This document shows positions 12,024 through 24,149 of a stretch of DNA of 64,000 bases, one piece after another. Under the pieces are notes generated by a model. That model did no database searches, was not told the origin of the DNA, and worked only from the letters and a program-made list of their open reading frames with translations. Source of the stretch: Tetraselmis striata (lineage: Eukaryota > Chlorophyta > Chlorodendrophyceae > Chlorodendrales > Chlorodendraceae); assembly GCA_006384855.1 (NCBI GenBank), contig VCJN01000195.1, positions 1-64,000 of the forward strand, in the 5' to 3' direction. Numbering within the stretch: position 1 is the first letter of the stretch; each line of letters opens with the position of its first letter. The position numbers and the translations under genes were made by a program.

Positions 12024-13744
12024 CAGGGTTGGGCTGCAGTCCACGTTCCAGTACTGCAGGCTGGAGTGCGGCATGCAGTACATCAGTATGCAGACAGGCT
12101 GCATTGCATGCTGCAATAAACATGCTGCAGTATTGCAGGCTGCAGTAGCACTGAAATTGCTGATTATATGGAAGGGCGGGACAGTGAAGGGCAAAGGGGC
12201 AGCCATGGCGGATGCAGAGGGGCAGCAATCGTGGTGGAAGTTGTAATATATCATTAAATCGCTTACAAAGGGGAAAAGCCTACAGTGTGTACATTTGTGT
12301 GTGTCCAACGCTGATGTCCCAACGCATGCATATATAGTGAAATACGCGTGAAAAAGCATGATGGCATAAAAACCCCTATAATCCCCCGCCTTCTCATCCG
12401 CTGGCTCGGCTCCATATTGCTCCAGCATGGACTCCACCGCTTCCCATTGAATGCGGCTGGCCTCCCCTCGCCCTCGCTCTCAAGGACCTGGCTGGCCAGC
12501 CAATCCTCTCCGCATGGCTTGAGTAGATCCGCCGCCACGGCGCTGAAAGCAGCCTCCCCGTAGTACGACGCTAGTAGCTCCTTGACCTTGGCATCAAAGT
12601 CCGGGTTCCTCTGAACGAAGACGCATGCACCCATGTTATCCAGGTTCATTTTGTTTCTTAAGTGCATGGTGATAAGACCAGCAAGAGAGAACACGCGCTC
12701 GTACTCAATCTGTGAGCCCGGCACACATAAAGCAATCCTAGCTAATTCAGAGATGAGGGGGAATGAAGAAGGGGCATACGCTGGCGAACATGGTTTTCAC
12801 CGGAGTGATGAACGTTAGCGCTGCCTTGCCAAAGCTGGCACTACACAGATCGGCGTACAATGTCTTTTTGACTTTGACTTTTGATACAACCTTGTGGTGA
12901 TCTTTTTGACTCGATGGTCTGCGGGTAGGGAGCAGGCGGCAGTCAGCAAACATCATCAGCCAGCAGTAAAGGGGGGGGGGTAAAAGTCAGCAGGTGTTTT
13001 GTGTGTGTGTGTGGGGGGTGGGGGGGGGGGTACCACATATGTTTTGGCTTAGATCATGAGCACAACTCCGTTGTACCGCTGGCCGCGGCGGCGGCGGTGC
13101 TGTCCTCCGCCATCGCCTCGTCCGCCATCGCCGCTGCGCCCTGCTTCCCGGCAGACTGGTCTCCCTCCATATAATTGACGAAGAGTGACTAGAGGAGGGT
13201 GACAGGTAGTGGTGCCTGGGTGAGCGTGAAGTGAGGATAAGTTCGGCTGGTGTGTGTGGCCTACTGGTCTATGCCCCGATGCGGCGACGTGTGATGGTAC
13301 GGGCGAGTACGGTGCTATCCGCGGCGGTCCGACCGCCAGAACCGTCGCCATACGGCTTAATATTATCATGGGCGGGCGCCATCGAAACGTTATCCAATGA
13401 GATTTGGGGCACTTTGGGTAAACTGTACTGCAGCTTCTTTTCGGGAAGTACTGCAGGCTCCAGTGCGGTAGCTTAACTGCAGGTACCCGTAACTGCACTG
13501 CAGTTTCTGCAGCCTGCAGTTCAGTAGATACGGGTACTTACATGCTAGCTAGCTGCAGAAGGCGATTTCAGGAAATCACCAGAAAAGGACAGGTCCTCTA
13601 CAACAACTGCGAGGTGGAAGCAGTAGCAGGACAAGATGCACAATGGGCACGAGCCCAGCTAGGCATCAGGCTTGGCCATCTGCACACCGGCAGAGAGAAT
13701 GCCGCCCAGGGTACCATGCACGCAGTAGATGCAGCCCAACCCTG
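12024..13744. mobile_element. hAT-family DNA transposon, copy 2
   Basis: Left end CAGGGTTGGGCTGCAG at 12024 and right end TGCAGCCCAACCCTG ending at 13744 give a 15-bp terminal inverted repeat sharing its first 10 bases with copy 1. The subterminal regions (12034-12160 and 13420-13520) are dense in CTGCAG motifs, unlike copy 1, which uses GTTCCG motifs. Only 12 bases (12012-12023) separate the two elements. An 8-bp target duplication is not evident. It carries a minus-strand hAT C-terminal fragment. Confidence 0.75.
12420..12724 (-). pseudogene. hAT transposase C-terminal dimerisation fragment
   Basis: Reading down from 12724 the minus strand gives YERVFSLAGLI, LRNKMNLDNMGACVFV and NPDFD. This is the conserved hAT C-terminal dimerisation region (usual form ERVFSAAG...LR...N...L.FL). 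No BED finger or catalytic core is seen upstream within copy 2 (12730-13744), so the gene is truncated. Confidence 0.8.
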
Positions 13745-14094
13745 GTACCCGTACGTACCTTTCCCCAACCCAGGAATCCCGGATTTTTGCGGAAAAGTCC
13801 GCAGAAATGCCGACGGATTAGTTGACAGATTGATGCCATTCCTGTCCCGGCAGGGGGCGGGAAAAACAAATCGGCCCCGTCGCCCGTCATCGCGCGGCAG
13901 GCACCGCCAATAACGCTGAACCCAGCCAGCTATCGATTCCCCAGTGCCCCCCTCCCCCCCCCCCCCCCCCCCCCCCCCCCGAGACTCCCGAGACTGTTGG
14001 ATCCAAGCCCAGCAACTCACAGGTTTTGCGGATGCTCATGCGTTTCTCTGCGCGTGGTTTCTAGTTTTCTCCTGGACGGTGCATCGGGCGGGCG
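13745..14094. other. Spacer with long C run and repeat fragment
   Basis: Contains a piece of the CGGGACAGG-type repeat in reverse at about 13838-13873, with CCTGTCCCGGC and a G-rich/AAAAA tail, and a 27-nt C run at 13954-13980. It is probably the upstream or 5' UTR region of the following membrane-protein gene. Confidence 0.5.
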
Positions 14095-16644
14095 ATGCCC
14101 CCGCGATTCGGGGGGGCGAGCCAGCGGCGACTCCCAAGACCCTCTGCTGTCTGGCATGCTCGGACGCTTCTTCGCCTACGCTGGGCGCAGTGTCGGTCAC
14201 TGCTGCGCAACCGGTATGACTCCGCGGCGCTCGTGATCGGCGCGGCCATGGTGGTGGCGGTTGCGACGGCTGACCTTGTGTACCAGTGTACGGGGCGCAT
14301 GCCCCCGGGCTGCGACCGCGCTTTCTTCCAGGGCGTGGGCGTCCCGCACGGCTGCGAGCCGGCGCACTACGTTTCCGTCAGTCTCAACACCACGTGTTTC
14401 TGCTTGACCGCAGCCTGCCTCTTGGGGGTATATGCGCAGCGGGTAACGTTCATCCACACCCGCCTGCGTCGTCGTCGAGGTCGGCAGGTGGCGACCCTCT
14501 GTAACGACACCGAATGTACTCCGCCCAGAGAAGAGCTGCCTGTACGACAGCAACGTACGCCTTTATGTTCGAGCAGTGGCGGCATGCCGGAGCCGCTGTC
14601 GGATAAACGCATGTGGGGCAGCGGATCGGCTGGCTGGGCCGTCGCATCCAGTCGCGAGTCGTGGCTGGAGGCCACAGGTGCCGTGTACTCGACCATGGCC
14701 TTCTTGCTGACAGTCACTCTGGGCGTGACCTCGGTGCTGGCGGCGCTGAATGTTGTGACCGCGCTGACCTGGGCTGCGTGGACGAGCGGAGCGTCATGGG
14801 AGTATGCCTGCGCCACTTGCAGTGACGAAGCCATGCAGGGGGACGGCCGTGAGGCGGTGGTGGCGGCGTGCGTGAGGAACGGGGTGGCGCCGCTGAACAC
14901 ATGCTTCCTAGCGTGGCATGCCAGGGGGGTATTCCCCCACCTGGTGACTGGGCAGGTGCGCATAACATAGCCCTCTGCTCGAAACACTGGTATTGGAAAG
15001 GCGGAAATGCTGTGATGCGCACCCGGAGAGGGGGTAAGTATGCCAGGAAGCATCAGATTCACGCAGGCGAGCCTGATATGATTGTGCACTTTGTTTGCCA
15101 TCAGGTGGTGTCGCTGGGCCTTGTCTCCGTGCTCACCCCGCTCCGAGTGTGGGACCCCATTGCCGTGGAGGCAGGCAAGCAGACAGGGCTGCGCTGGCTC
15201 GACCTGCTCCACGTGCTGCACATCCTGTTAGCCCCTTCCCTACTGCACGCCACGCTACCGCTCGTCGCATTCTCTGCCATGGAGTTTCACTGGGGGCCGC
15301 GGCCGCTGCTGGAGGTGTCCGGCTGCGCGTCGATAATCTTCGCCCTGGCGCAGCTGTGCCTGGCGGCGTGGATGCTGTGGATAGGCCACCAGCACCAGCC
15401 GCAAGACGATTCCATCCCCAGGCAGGGTGGGGGCTCCATCTGGCACCGCTTGTGGACACTGCCCAGCACCGCCGTCTCTGCACTTTTCTACGAGTCAGCC
15501 GCCAGTCTCAACATCAAACTGATGTACCTACTGGTACTCATCATGTTTATATTTTCCACACTCATAGGCGTGCTCGGCCCCGCCAACTACACGCTGGTGC
15601 TGACCTTGCATGCCGGCATCCTTGCGATGTTTCTGCTATCGCGAGATCAGCCGACCAGCTTCCAGGAGCTGCGACAAGACCCGCAGGGGGTGGGCTTTGG
15701 CCTCGTGGTGGATGCATGCCATCTGCAGCAGGCACTGCATAGCTTTCTGCAGGGCTCTGCCCGCCCGCAGGCTTTGCCCACATACAAGGCCACGGTGTAC
15801 CGAATGGAGGCCACTATGGCAGGTGAGGCAGAAACCGGGGATAAAATCCTCTGACATCATTTTGGAAATGCGGCATCACTGATTGCACGCAGCCCTGACT
15901 TCGGCAGGGGTGTGCTGCTTGGCTCGAGCACACCACACACAACGTGCTGATACTCGTGCGTTGTGGCCCAGTGTCATACCGCTGGCAGGATGCCGAGGCA
16001 TTGGTGTGTCCGGGGCTCAGCCTGAACATGAGCCGGTGGCAGATGGAGCAGCTGATGCGCGCATTGGAGACGACATCGTGCTTCTACGTGTGGATCGACC
16101 GCCTGAGCGTACCGCAGGACGCGTCGCAGCTGCAGAACACACTGTTATCCAGGATGATGGCAACCTTTGCTAGCGCGCGGGAGACGTTGGTGCTGCGGTC
16201 CAGGGAGAGCGGCGGCAGCCGCTACCACGAGCGGGCATGGTACCTCCCCCTTCCCCTCCCCGCCGCCGCGCGCCCGGCGCCTCGTCTTCCCAGTCCTGTA
16301 CCTGTGACAGCGAAACAACCTGTAGTGCTGACAATCGGAGGTGCTGCAGGACATTGTCCGAGTTTGTTTGCTCCGCGTCCCCGATGACCTGCACCGAGGA
16401 CTCCGAAGTGGAAGCGGCCAAGACCCCGCAGGCCTGGTCCAATGATGGCCTATCATCCCACACGAAAGCGGAGGAGGCGCTGGTGGTGGAGATCCGGGAG
16501 CACTATCTCGCACACTTGTCGCAGTGCCGACCCCTCTGGCTGCACCCCGGCCAGTCTCCGCAGCTCAGCCCCGACTTTGAGCGGACATGGGAGCTGTTTG
16601 AGCGCGCACTAGGCCTGCTGCGGTGGCATGCCCCCGAAGTGTGA
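14095..16644 (+). CDS. Multi-pass membrane protein with C-terminal HET-like domain
   Basis: Four exons fit in phase: 14095-14955, 15105-15822, 15972-16239 and 16341-16644, giving about 716 aa. Exons 1-2 encode roughly seven to nine hydrophobic segments, for example ALVIGAAMVVAVATADLVY, AFLLTVTLGVTSVLAAL, LHVLHILLAPSLLHATL, IIFALAQLCLAAWMLW and LMYLLVLIMFIFSTLIG. Exons 3-4 carry the HET-type core: MAVSYRWQDAEA, then CFYVWIDRLSVPQD, then RYHERAW and CRTLSEF. HET domains in fungi act in heterokaryon incompatibility; in algae their role is unknown, and the membrane fusion suggests sensing or signalling at a membrane. The start at 14095 is the first ATG of the open frame. A TGTAA lies at 17006-17010. 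The domain call rests on pattern, not a search. Confidence 0.75.
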
Positions 16645-18712
16645 TGTCATTCACTGCCAGTGTCAAAAGAATGATGTCCCTGCGGATGACGTCTGTCATC
16701 CGATCCGGGATCTCAGGATTTCAGTTGCGATCCAGGGTCTCTTCAGACCGCGCACGCCGAGCTTCCCTCGGGGGTTTGGTCCCTGAAACAGACAGCCGCC
16801 CACCTGCAGATCAGCGCAGGCATACCTCAAGTGGGGCGCGCTGATCCCTCAGCGTGGCCAGTGGCAAGCCCTCGCCTTTTAGGCACTCTCGGATGCTAAG
16901 CCGGGACGGCAGCGTAGCAGTGGTCCAAGAATCTGCATCCCGCAACTAGATCAGTACCAGTTACAAATGGGTTTGTCAAGCTGATGAGAGCGGAGCTGGC
17001 AGGTATGTAATCCAAGTTTTGGCGTCCCGTAATGCGAATTTCATTCCAGTGCTGTCATGTCTCACTCCGTTGGGCGGCCGAGCTGCGGATAGTATAGCAC
17101 GCACATATACATATGTATGTATGTATATATGTAAATGTATTGTATATATTTATATATATATATATATATATTGGTAGGTGGCGCGGCGGTGACCATGGCA
17201 TAAGCAATGGCACATCTTGTCAGCGGTACGACAGGGCTGCGGACAGGGTGGTAAGGCGTTGGGAGTCAAGAATACCAGCAAGTCAGTGAGAAAACATTTG
17301 TCCCTGAAGGTCGACGGATGTTTGGTGGGCAGCCCTTCACGATTTATCAAGATGTGGCCTCAGCTCACACTGCGAGCTGAGGGGTACCACCCTAAAGTGG
17401 CACATATCAACCCGAGGTGTCGATGCTTCAAGCTCCGTCTAGTCTCCGGATTGGAACTGGATAGAGAACATATGGAACGAGCTTGACGATAAACTCATGG
17501 GATAAACCTATATATATATGTAAATATGTATGTACATCTATGTGTATATATGCATGCGTATATATGTGTGTGTATGTATATGTATATAGTATGCTTCTGC
17601 TACGGCTGCCGACGCCTGACCAAAAACACTTGTTAAAAAAAAGCGCCTGCCTTTTGCCCACCTGAAAACCAAACAAATATATACCAAACATGTTATGAAA
17701 CGAACATGTTTCGTCAGGGACCCTCAAAAGGTCCATTATCACCAGTTCCTCGTAAGTGTGCCGGCAAACGTACAATTCTCAATGGGAGCTCTGCTTTTCT
17801 AGTTTATGTTCCTACAGGTACTCTGCGTCACATGATTTCTCCTTGGTGTGAGCACCTCGCGTTGATACGAGTATATCGTGTCTTGTGAAGGTCTCATGTA
17901 GCATTCCGTTATGGGCCTTATGTTGTAGGAAACTCCTGTCGGAAGCTTTACCAAATCTGTCATTGCATGCGCCAACAAATGGCCAATTCGTTTCAGAGCA
18001 TTCAGGGGCTGAATTTCCTGGGTACTTGCAAATCGACTCGATAACAACGGTCAGAAACTGCAGCAATCATTGACCAGGAGGATGACCAGAGTGGCAGAGG
18101 CAGGACACTGTGTTCTTAATGTCACACACAGATACCCGCCTGTTTTGGGAGATGTAGTGATGACCATTTCGTCTGTGATTGTCGCTGAACGAAACCAATG
18201 GTTACCGGAGTTCAGTACTGTCCACATGCCTCTGGGAGAGCAGTGCCTCACTCGTAGTGTCATCGGAGTCAGCGAAGCTAAATCGCCTTGCACATGGACA
18301 TGCCCCCCCCCCCCCCCCCTACCCGGACCTAGCGCTGTGCAGGCTCCACCCCTGGATGGAAATACCCCTCCAATGTCTCAGAGATATTGACATGTTCAGC
18401 ATATTCAGCTGCCAGCCAGCAGCAATGATGTCCAACGGTCTCTGCCTGCACAACCCATCCCAGCCGTGCAGTTTTCCTGGCACGCCACGCGGGCATGTGA
18501 CACTCGCCACGTCCATGCTGCACGCTTGGGACGATCCACATCCGAAAATATGCCTGCTCCGCAAATGGACACAGGATGCATTAACCGTGCGGCTGCTCCG
18601 TGGTTGCCCACATGTCTACACATATTCCTTCACACGGTCTCCTCTGTTATAGGCAGAACATGCAAGCAGCAGCCCATGACGCAACCGCTGCAAAGTGGAC
18701 CGCCGCGCCCCG
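16645..18712. other. Intergenic, microsatellite-rich
   Basis: Holds TATG/TA-type simple repeats at 17098-17172 and 17507-17590 and a 16-nt C run near 18303-18318. No supported gene. Sequence near 17700-18600 is unique-looking but has no long coding frame with recognisable content. Confidence 0.6.
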
Positions 18713-21303
18713 TCAACCGGCAGCCGCCAGCTCGTGCGAGTACTGCGCGCACTCCTCGTGCAACGCCACTGTCAGCATCTCCGCCGTGAAGGTGTCCTCC
18801 GGCCGGCTGCCCAGCGCAATGTGGTAGTTGTCGATGGCCTCTGTCAGGTTTCCCTGGAGCGCAGAGGCAGTGGCAGGGGGTAAGTACGGGGGCCATGCCA
18901 TGCCATGCCATGCCATGCCATGCCATGACCTCGCGTCCGTTGCCTGCATGCTGCCTACAAAAAGCTGGCCGCTATGAACATACACATACCGTCACCAATG
19001 TGCGCTTTTGCAAGGTTCTTCCAAGGCATTGCAAGATTTACGAATGGGTGGTAGGATGTCAGCCACGGCTACGAGAAGGAGGCCGGGGGGGGGGGGGGGG
19101 GGGGGGGGTAATACCATGAGGTGGTTCGTGTAGCCGATGGCCGCATACGTGCCGGGCGCAGAGGGGCAGAGCCCCAGCGCAGTGTCGTACCAGCCGAGCG
19201 CCTCCTGGTGGCGGCCCAGCTTGCGCAGCGTGTGGCCCAGGTTGACGGCCACGGGCTCCCAGCGCGCGCTGAGGGTGCCGCCCGGCACCAGCGACAGTCC
19301 GTGCTTGAGGTACTGCTCCGCCTGGACGTAATCCCCGTTGCGGAACAGCAGCACGCCCAGCTCGTTGCACACCAGCGGGTCCTGCGGGCAGATCTGCAGC
19401 GCCTGGCGGTAGGCGGGTGGGCAGCGAGCCAAGAAAGGGGGGGGGGGGGGTGTCAGGTGGGCCGAATGTGACCATTACCCAGCAGTGGCGTCGCTGTAGA
19501 GTTAACCCTTGGGGGGTTGGGGGTAATTGACCTCGAGCAATAAACCCTGAATGATGAGAGTAACTATCCATTGGCGACTTTATGCTGCGAAACGGCGCCT
19601 ACTCCAATGCAGGATTATGACGCCATGTCAAGAGGTTTGTGAAATTCCCACCTCTGACACCCACTCGCTTTTGACCGCACCTACACCGGCAGTCAATCGA
19701 CCTCGCCGTATATCCTACGATCATGAGTAACTGGGTAACATGGAGACCAATTCGACGGCTTCCACTCATCCAGCAGATGCGGGCGCACATGCAACGCCTG
19801 CCTGCGTTGTCCGCTTGCCTGCCTGGCCCGCGCCACCTGCCGGCCGGGCAGCGGTGCTCACCTGCTGGAACATTTGCTGCGCGAGGGTGAAGTTGTTCAT
19901 GCGCTGGTACTCCATGCCAATGCCCAGCACGGGCTGGTGCAGCCCGGGAAAGAGGCGCGCCGCGGTGCGGTACGCCGCCATCGCCTGGTCGCTCTCGTCC
20001 TGCGCGGCAAAGGCGTTGCCAAACGCGACCCAGCCCGGCACAAAGCGCGGCTCCATGCTGGTGCACTTTCCAAAGTAGCGCCTCGCGGCGTCGTGCTGGC
20101 CAATGGCGGAGTGGTAGCAGCCGACCGCGAACCAGGCGACCGCGCGCTCGGGGTACTCCTGCACCAGCCGGTGCCCGCGGATGAAGAGCTCGTTCTTCTT
20201 GCCCAGCTGCAGCCCCGCCGCCAAGTGCGTCGGCAGGCAGCTCAGCTGGTACGGGTCGCGCTCCAGCAGCTGGCTCGTCAGGTCGTAGCACGCCTTAAAG
20301 CAGCCCCTGCAGCGTGACGGCCGCAGCAAAGAGGGGGGCAGGTGGATGGCCGTGCACAAGGTAGCGCTGAAAGGTGGCCCAGCGGGGCCTGCCTGAGCTA
20401 GCGGGTGGATGGATGGCACACCTGTGGAAGTGCCAGTCCGCCCTGCATGACAGCACGTCGGCGTTGCCAGCGAGGCCGCATCCGCCGACGCCGCGCGCCT
20501 CCCCGTGCGGCGCCTCCAGCTCCGCCAGCCGCCCCTCCACCTCGCCCTCCTGGTCGTACTTCTTGCAGCGCATGCGGTACATCAGCTCCAGCCAGCGAGC
20601 GCCCGGCGGGAAGACAATGCTCGCCACCAGCGCACTCTCCTCCGCGCTCGTCAGCATGTGGCCGTCCACCAGCGTAGCGAACGCCTCGTGGCAGAAGGGG
20701 TCCGCCACCACCGCCGCTTTGAGCCTGTGCGCACCAACGGGGCGGTCCGCCTCAAGACAAGTGCGGAGGATAGCAAGGGGACGCCCTTAAATCGAGCCAG
20801 CCCCCACGACCTCTGGTGCGGAAAGGATAGGGGGATCAGGCGGCCCACCATTTGACGGCGCGCACGCGGTTCTCCAGAGTGTGGTACGCCTGGCCGCGGA
20901 GGAGGCAGATGGCGGCGTAGGTGCTGACACTCCGACCGGCCTGCGCGGGGTCGGCGAGGCCAGCGGCCTGGAGTTCCGCCGCGCTCGCGCCCTCCTCGCC
21001 CTCGCCATCACCCAGCGTGGTCAGGCACTCCTCCCACTCGCCGCACTGCGCCTGACACTTGGCGGCCAGGTAGCGGAAGCGGCCGTCCGCCTCGACGAGG
21101 CCGCTGCGCTGGAGCAGGTGCAGCGTGCGCCGGTATTGCTGGCTCACGAACAGCGTCTGCGCCAGCAGGTACACGTCGCCCGGCTGCCGCCCCCCCGACA
21201 GCGTAACCAGCTTGTCCGCGAAGAATGCGGCGGAGCTGTAGATGTGCTTCTCCAGGCAGTCCTGCGCCAGCGACCGCAGCTGCTCGCACTGCGCGGTCGC
21301 CAT
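18713..21303 (-). CDS. CDC16: Anaphase-promoting complex subunit 6 (CDC16), TPR protein
   Basis: APC6/CDC16 is a TPR scaffold of the anaphase-promoting complex, the ubiquitin ligase that drives mitotic exit. Exons on the minus strand: 21303-20857, 20750-20422, 20306-19862, 19402-19115 and 18853-18713, about 549 aa (human is 620, with a longer tail). Family blocks are in order: SAAFFADKLVTLS near the start, YLAAKCQAQCGEW, ICLLRGQAYHTLENR, DPFCHEAF, ERAVAWFAVGCYH, ARRYFGKCTSMEP, ESDQAMAAYRTAARL, NNFTLAQQMF, CNELGVLLFRNGDY, WEPVAVNLGHTLRKL, YAAIGYTNHLM and DNYHIALGSRPEDTF. The last four junctions keep phase and homology. The exon 1 donor (GCC|GTCAAA) is the weakest point and extra residues may be present. 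Intron 4 starts with a 24-nt C run on the sense strand, 6 nt after the donor. Confidence 0.95.
18896..18926 (+). repeat. CCATG pentanucleotide repeat
   Basis: About six tandem CCATG units in the last intron of CDC16. Confidence 0.9.
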
Positions 21304-21634
21304 GCTGCGCGCCGATGTGGCTGCCGCGCCGTTGACCGGCCGGTGCTGCTCCTCTGGAGCGGGGCGGTGGCCCGCGCGGGGTGCACCTGCTGTCCAGTGG
21401 CGGATACTTCGAAGATCCGCCCGGGAGCACGTGGGAAGCGGGTGGTTGAGACTTCCGCGTGATGGCTTGCCGCTGGAGGTGTGTGGTCAGGCAGCGAGGA
21501 GAATGTAGACTCCCCCCGCCCTGCTACTGCGCGTCGAGCAGCAGCGGCGGCAATGCTGTACTGTAATAATATATCGGCGGCTCCGCTACCGGCCCGAATA
21601 CGGGTACCAGCACCCCGTACGCGTATGACTTTTT

Positions 21635-21710
21635 TTCGTCCCCGGGACAGGACTGGCACCAGTGAAACGCTTGCAGCGTCTGTACGACGGCCGCTTAGGC
21701 AGCAATCCAG
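21635..21710 (+). repeat. Dispersed repeat fragment (CGGGACAGGACTGG family)
   Basis: Reads TTTTTTTCG, CCCCGGGACAGGACTGGCA and then CGTCTGTACGACGG, aligning with 3868-3945 and with the reverse of 41905-41965. It lies just beyond the 3' end of the LINE relic and upstream of CDC16. Confidence 0.7.
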
Positions 21711-21831
21711 TTACAGAAGGCCCTGGGTAGGCGACGCTCCGGTATAGTCATCAAGCAAATTGCCGAAGGATTCTGCAAGCCTAATTAAAGTCCAGTGACG
21801 AAATTTCCAACACTGTTGGATCACCGTTTAT

Positions 21832-24092
21832 CTAAAACACTGCCATGAAAATACTTGGCACTGACCACGAAAGGTTCGCCCTACCCGTTTGGGCGTCGGC
21901 CCGTTCGAGTAATGCGAGTTGGGGTAAGCCCCAACCCGCGGAGCAAAGCATTTCGGGAGTGCGATACATGTGCAACAAAGAAGGCAATGTGAGGGAGGGC
22001 CCGACGCCATAGCTGGAAAATTTTCCCATTCCCAGTAAAATCCAGGGCGCCGTGAAGGGAGGGGGAACCCCGCCCAAAATAAAGCCAGTTAATAAGTCCT
22101 CGGGTGTTGACGCAATTACCTGACTACCAATAAAATCCCTGAACTCCGGAACTAACAACCCAAAATTATGACGGTGATACCCCCACCGCGGGCACTCCAC
22201 CAACATATGTTCGATCGTCTCAGATTCACCTCCGCCGCATGCATGCAAAGCGGTATTCCAGGAACCGCTCAGGATTGGCATGAATCCGGGCCAATCGGCG
22301 GGCAGTGGGGAATACTCGGGTGCGTTATTGTATCATAATGTGCAGCTCGGCCACAACCCCCGCGGGGACACCCACACCGTACTGTGGCAACGGGTTTGAC
22401 GCATAAGACGCCTTGACATATATACCCCATGTTCAATTGCGTGCTAACGATGCCGACGATTCGTAATGCGCCCACACCGATGCCTTCACTAGTTTAGCGG
22501 CATCGCGCGCGGCTAGTGACCTGCCTCCACTCAAGTGGAAGGTGCGCCCCCTCAGCTAGCCCTACATTCGCCCTATCGCTAAGCTAGCTAGTCGATCTAT
22601 AACCACCGCACAGTCCCCGACGTCCACGTGTTAGGGCGCGCTCGACTTGGCTGATCTACTAGATGGGTTATACATGTAGTATTCAAGTCGGATGCTTTCA
22701 GGAACGCCCGAGCCCGTGCCGCAGCGGCCGTAGCCTCTATGGGCGCAATATCCAATCCCCGCATCATCGGTGCAGTGGCCACCCGAGGGGAGTTTATTTT
22801 ACCCACTACCCCAATGAGGCACCGCAAGCACTGATTGAGTACGGTTTGAATTTATTTGCGCCGCTAGTTCTATCCATGCCCCATACTTCACACCCGTAAG
22901 TTAAAACAAGCAGTACACATGTTCTAGAGACCGACACACGCACATTTATATAGAAATTATGTCCCGTCCACCGACTTATACCGAATCGAGCGCCTCAATG
23001 GCGCGTTTCCCCTTCTTAACCCGGTCGTCTACTCTGTGTTGCACACCAAACTAAATCCGACTTAATGACCGTACCCAAATACCTATATTCATTTACAACC
23101 GGTACCCGTCCCCCCCCCCCCCCCCCCGCCAAGCTGCCATCGGGCAGCTTGTTCGCGTAACGCGGTCTCTTCGGAATATCGGCGTAATGGCATCACCCCA
23201 TACTTAAGTACCCCAAACCCCATAAAATGGCCCTCCGCCCACTGCGAGAAGTGGGGGAACATGGCATGCAGGTTATCGAACGAGCATCTGATACCAGCAG
23301 CGTCGTCCGCGTATAACTGACCTGGCACCCTTAGTGGTTGCCTTGCCGCTAAATAAATGTGTCGGTGCACTTTGGTACATCACACCCTGCTAGATGTTCT
23401 ACCCCATCGAATATATCGTTAATAAATATGTTAAATAGGAAGGGGGAAGCGGGTCATCCATGTCGGAGGCCACGCTCTATGGGTATGGGGTCTAATAGTG
23501 TTCGCGGGGCCACCCCTGTCTTGACCCGTACCATACTATCCATGTATGAAGTTTAAATGAAGGTAAGCATATGACCCGTGACTCCTATGGCTTGTAGTTT
23601 TAGGAATAAAAGCTCATGAGGTACGGTGTCATATGCCTTCCTAAAGTCTATACAACCCGCGTACGTGGGTAGACCTGCCGCTTGGCGACGAGCCGCGATA
23701 TCGAACAAGCTGGCGACTTGCACGGGGCCCTCCTCATTCCGCATAAAATAAACCCGCTTGCCAACGGCGAATTATCCCTCAAGCTTGGCAGACGTCTTGC
23801 AAGCGTTGGGTAATGACGGTCCTAAGGAGTTTCATAGCGGCACCCATAATCGAAATACCTCCATAATTGTCCATAACGGTCGCGTCGCCTTTCTTGGGCA
23901 CCGATACTATGGCCGAGCTACGCCACTGCTGGGGGATGTAGGTCTTAGTCCATATCCCGTTATAATTGAGGCCAGCAATGCTTGGCAAAAATGGCAAAGC
24001 ATTGCCATTACATCCCTTGTCCGCTCGGTTGAGCGGTCGTCTCGTACGCGAGAGGTACCGTGTTCGATTACTGGCCGATGTATTTTCGGCAA
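21832..24092 (-). pseudogene. Non-LTR (LINE) retrotransposon ORF2 relic
   Basis: Minus-strand blocks in collinear order. 23997-23779: GLNYNGIWT, YIPQQWRSSAIVSVPKKGD (RT domain start). 23744-23553: GCIDFRKAYDTVPHELL (RT motif A with the catalytic Asp). About 23330: QLYADDAAGI (RT motif C, YADD). 22281-21832: a C-terminal zinc-knuckle-like region with ETIEHMLVECPRWGYHR. Frame shifts and stops lie between them. An 18-nt C run sits at 23110-23127. Confidence 0.85.
24015..24086 (+). other. Degenerate tRNA-like segment
   Basis: CCGCTC..GAGCGG forms a D-arm-like hairpin. CTCGTAC at 24041-24047 could be an anticodon loop (anticodon CGT, Thr) with T33 and A37. GTTCGATT at 24062-24069 resembles a B box and is followed by TTTT at 24083. 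The T stem and acceptor stem pair poorly, so this is at best a tRNA pseudogene or SINE head, and it overlaps the upstream part of the LINE relic. Confidence 0.25.
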
Positions 24093-24149
24093 TATCGTCC
24101 CTGGCGTGTTTTGGGTTTCCCCGGTTGATGCATTAGTTAGCCCTTAGTC

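Noticed and set aside
17098..17775. Tyr/Ile/Cys-rich ORFs around TATG repeats
   Set aside because: Translations of microsatellites.
18896..18926. CRISPR-like repeats
   Set aside because: Simple CCATG pentamers without spacers; the genome is eukaryotic.
19874..21462. Plus-strand ORFs of 147-193 residues
   Set aside because: Antisense to CDC16 exons, which match the family closely on the minus strand.
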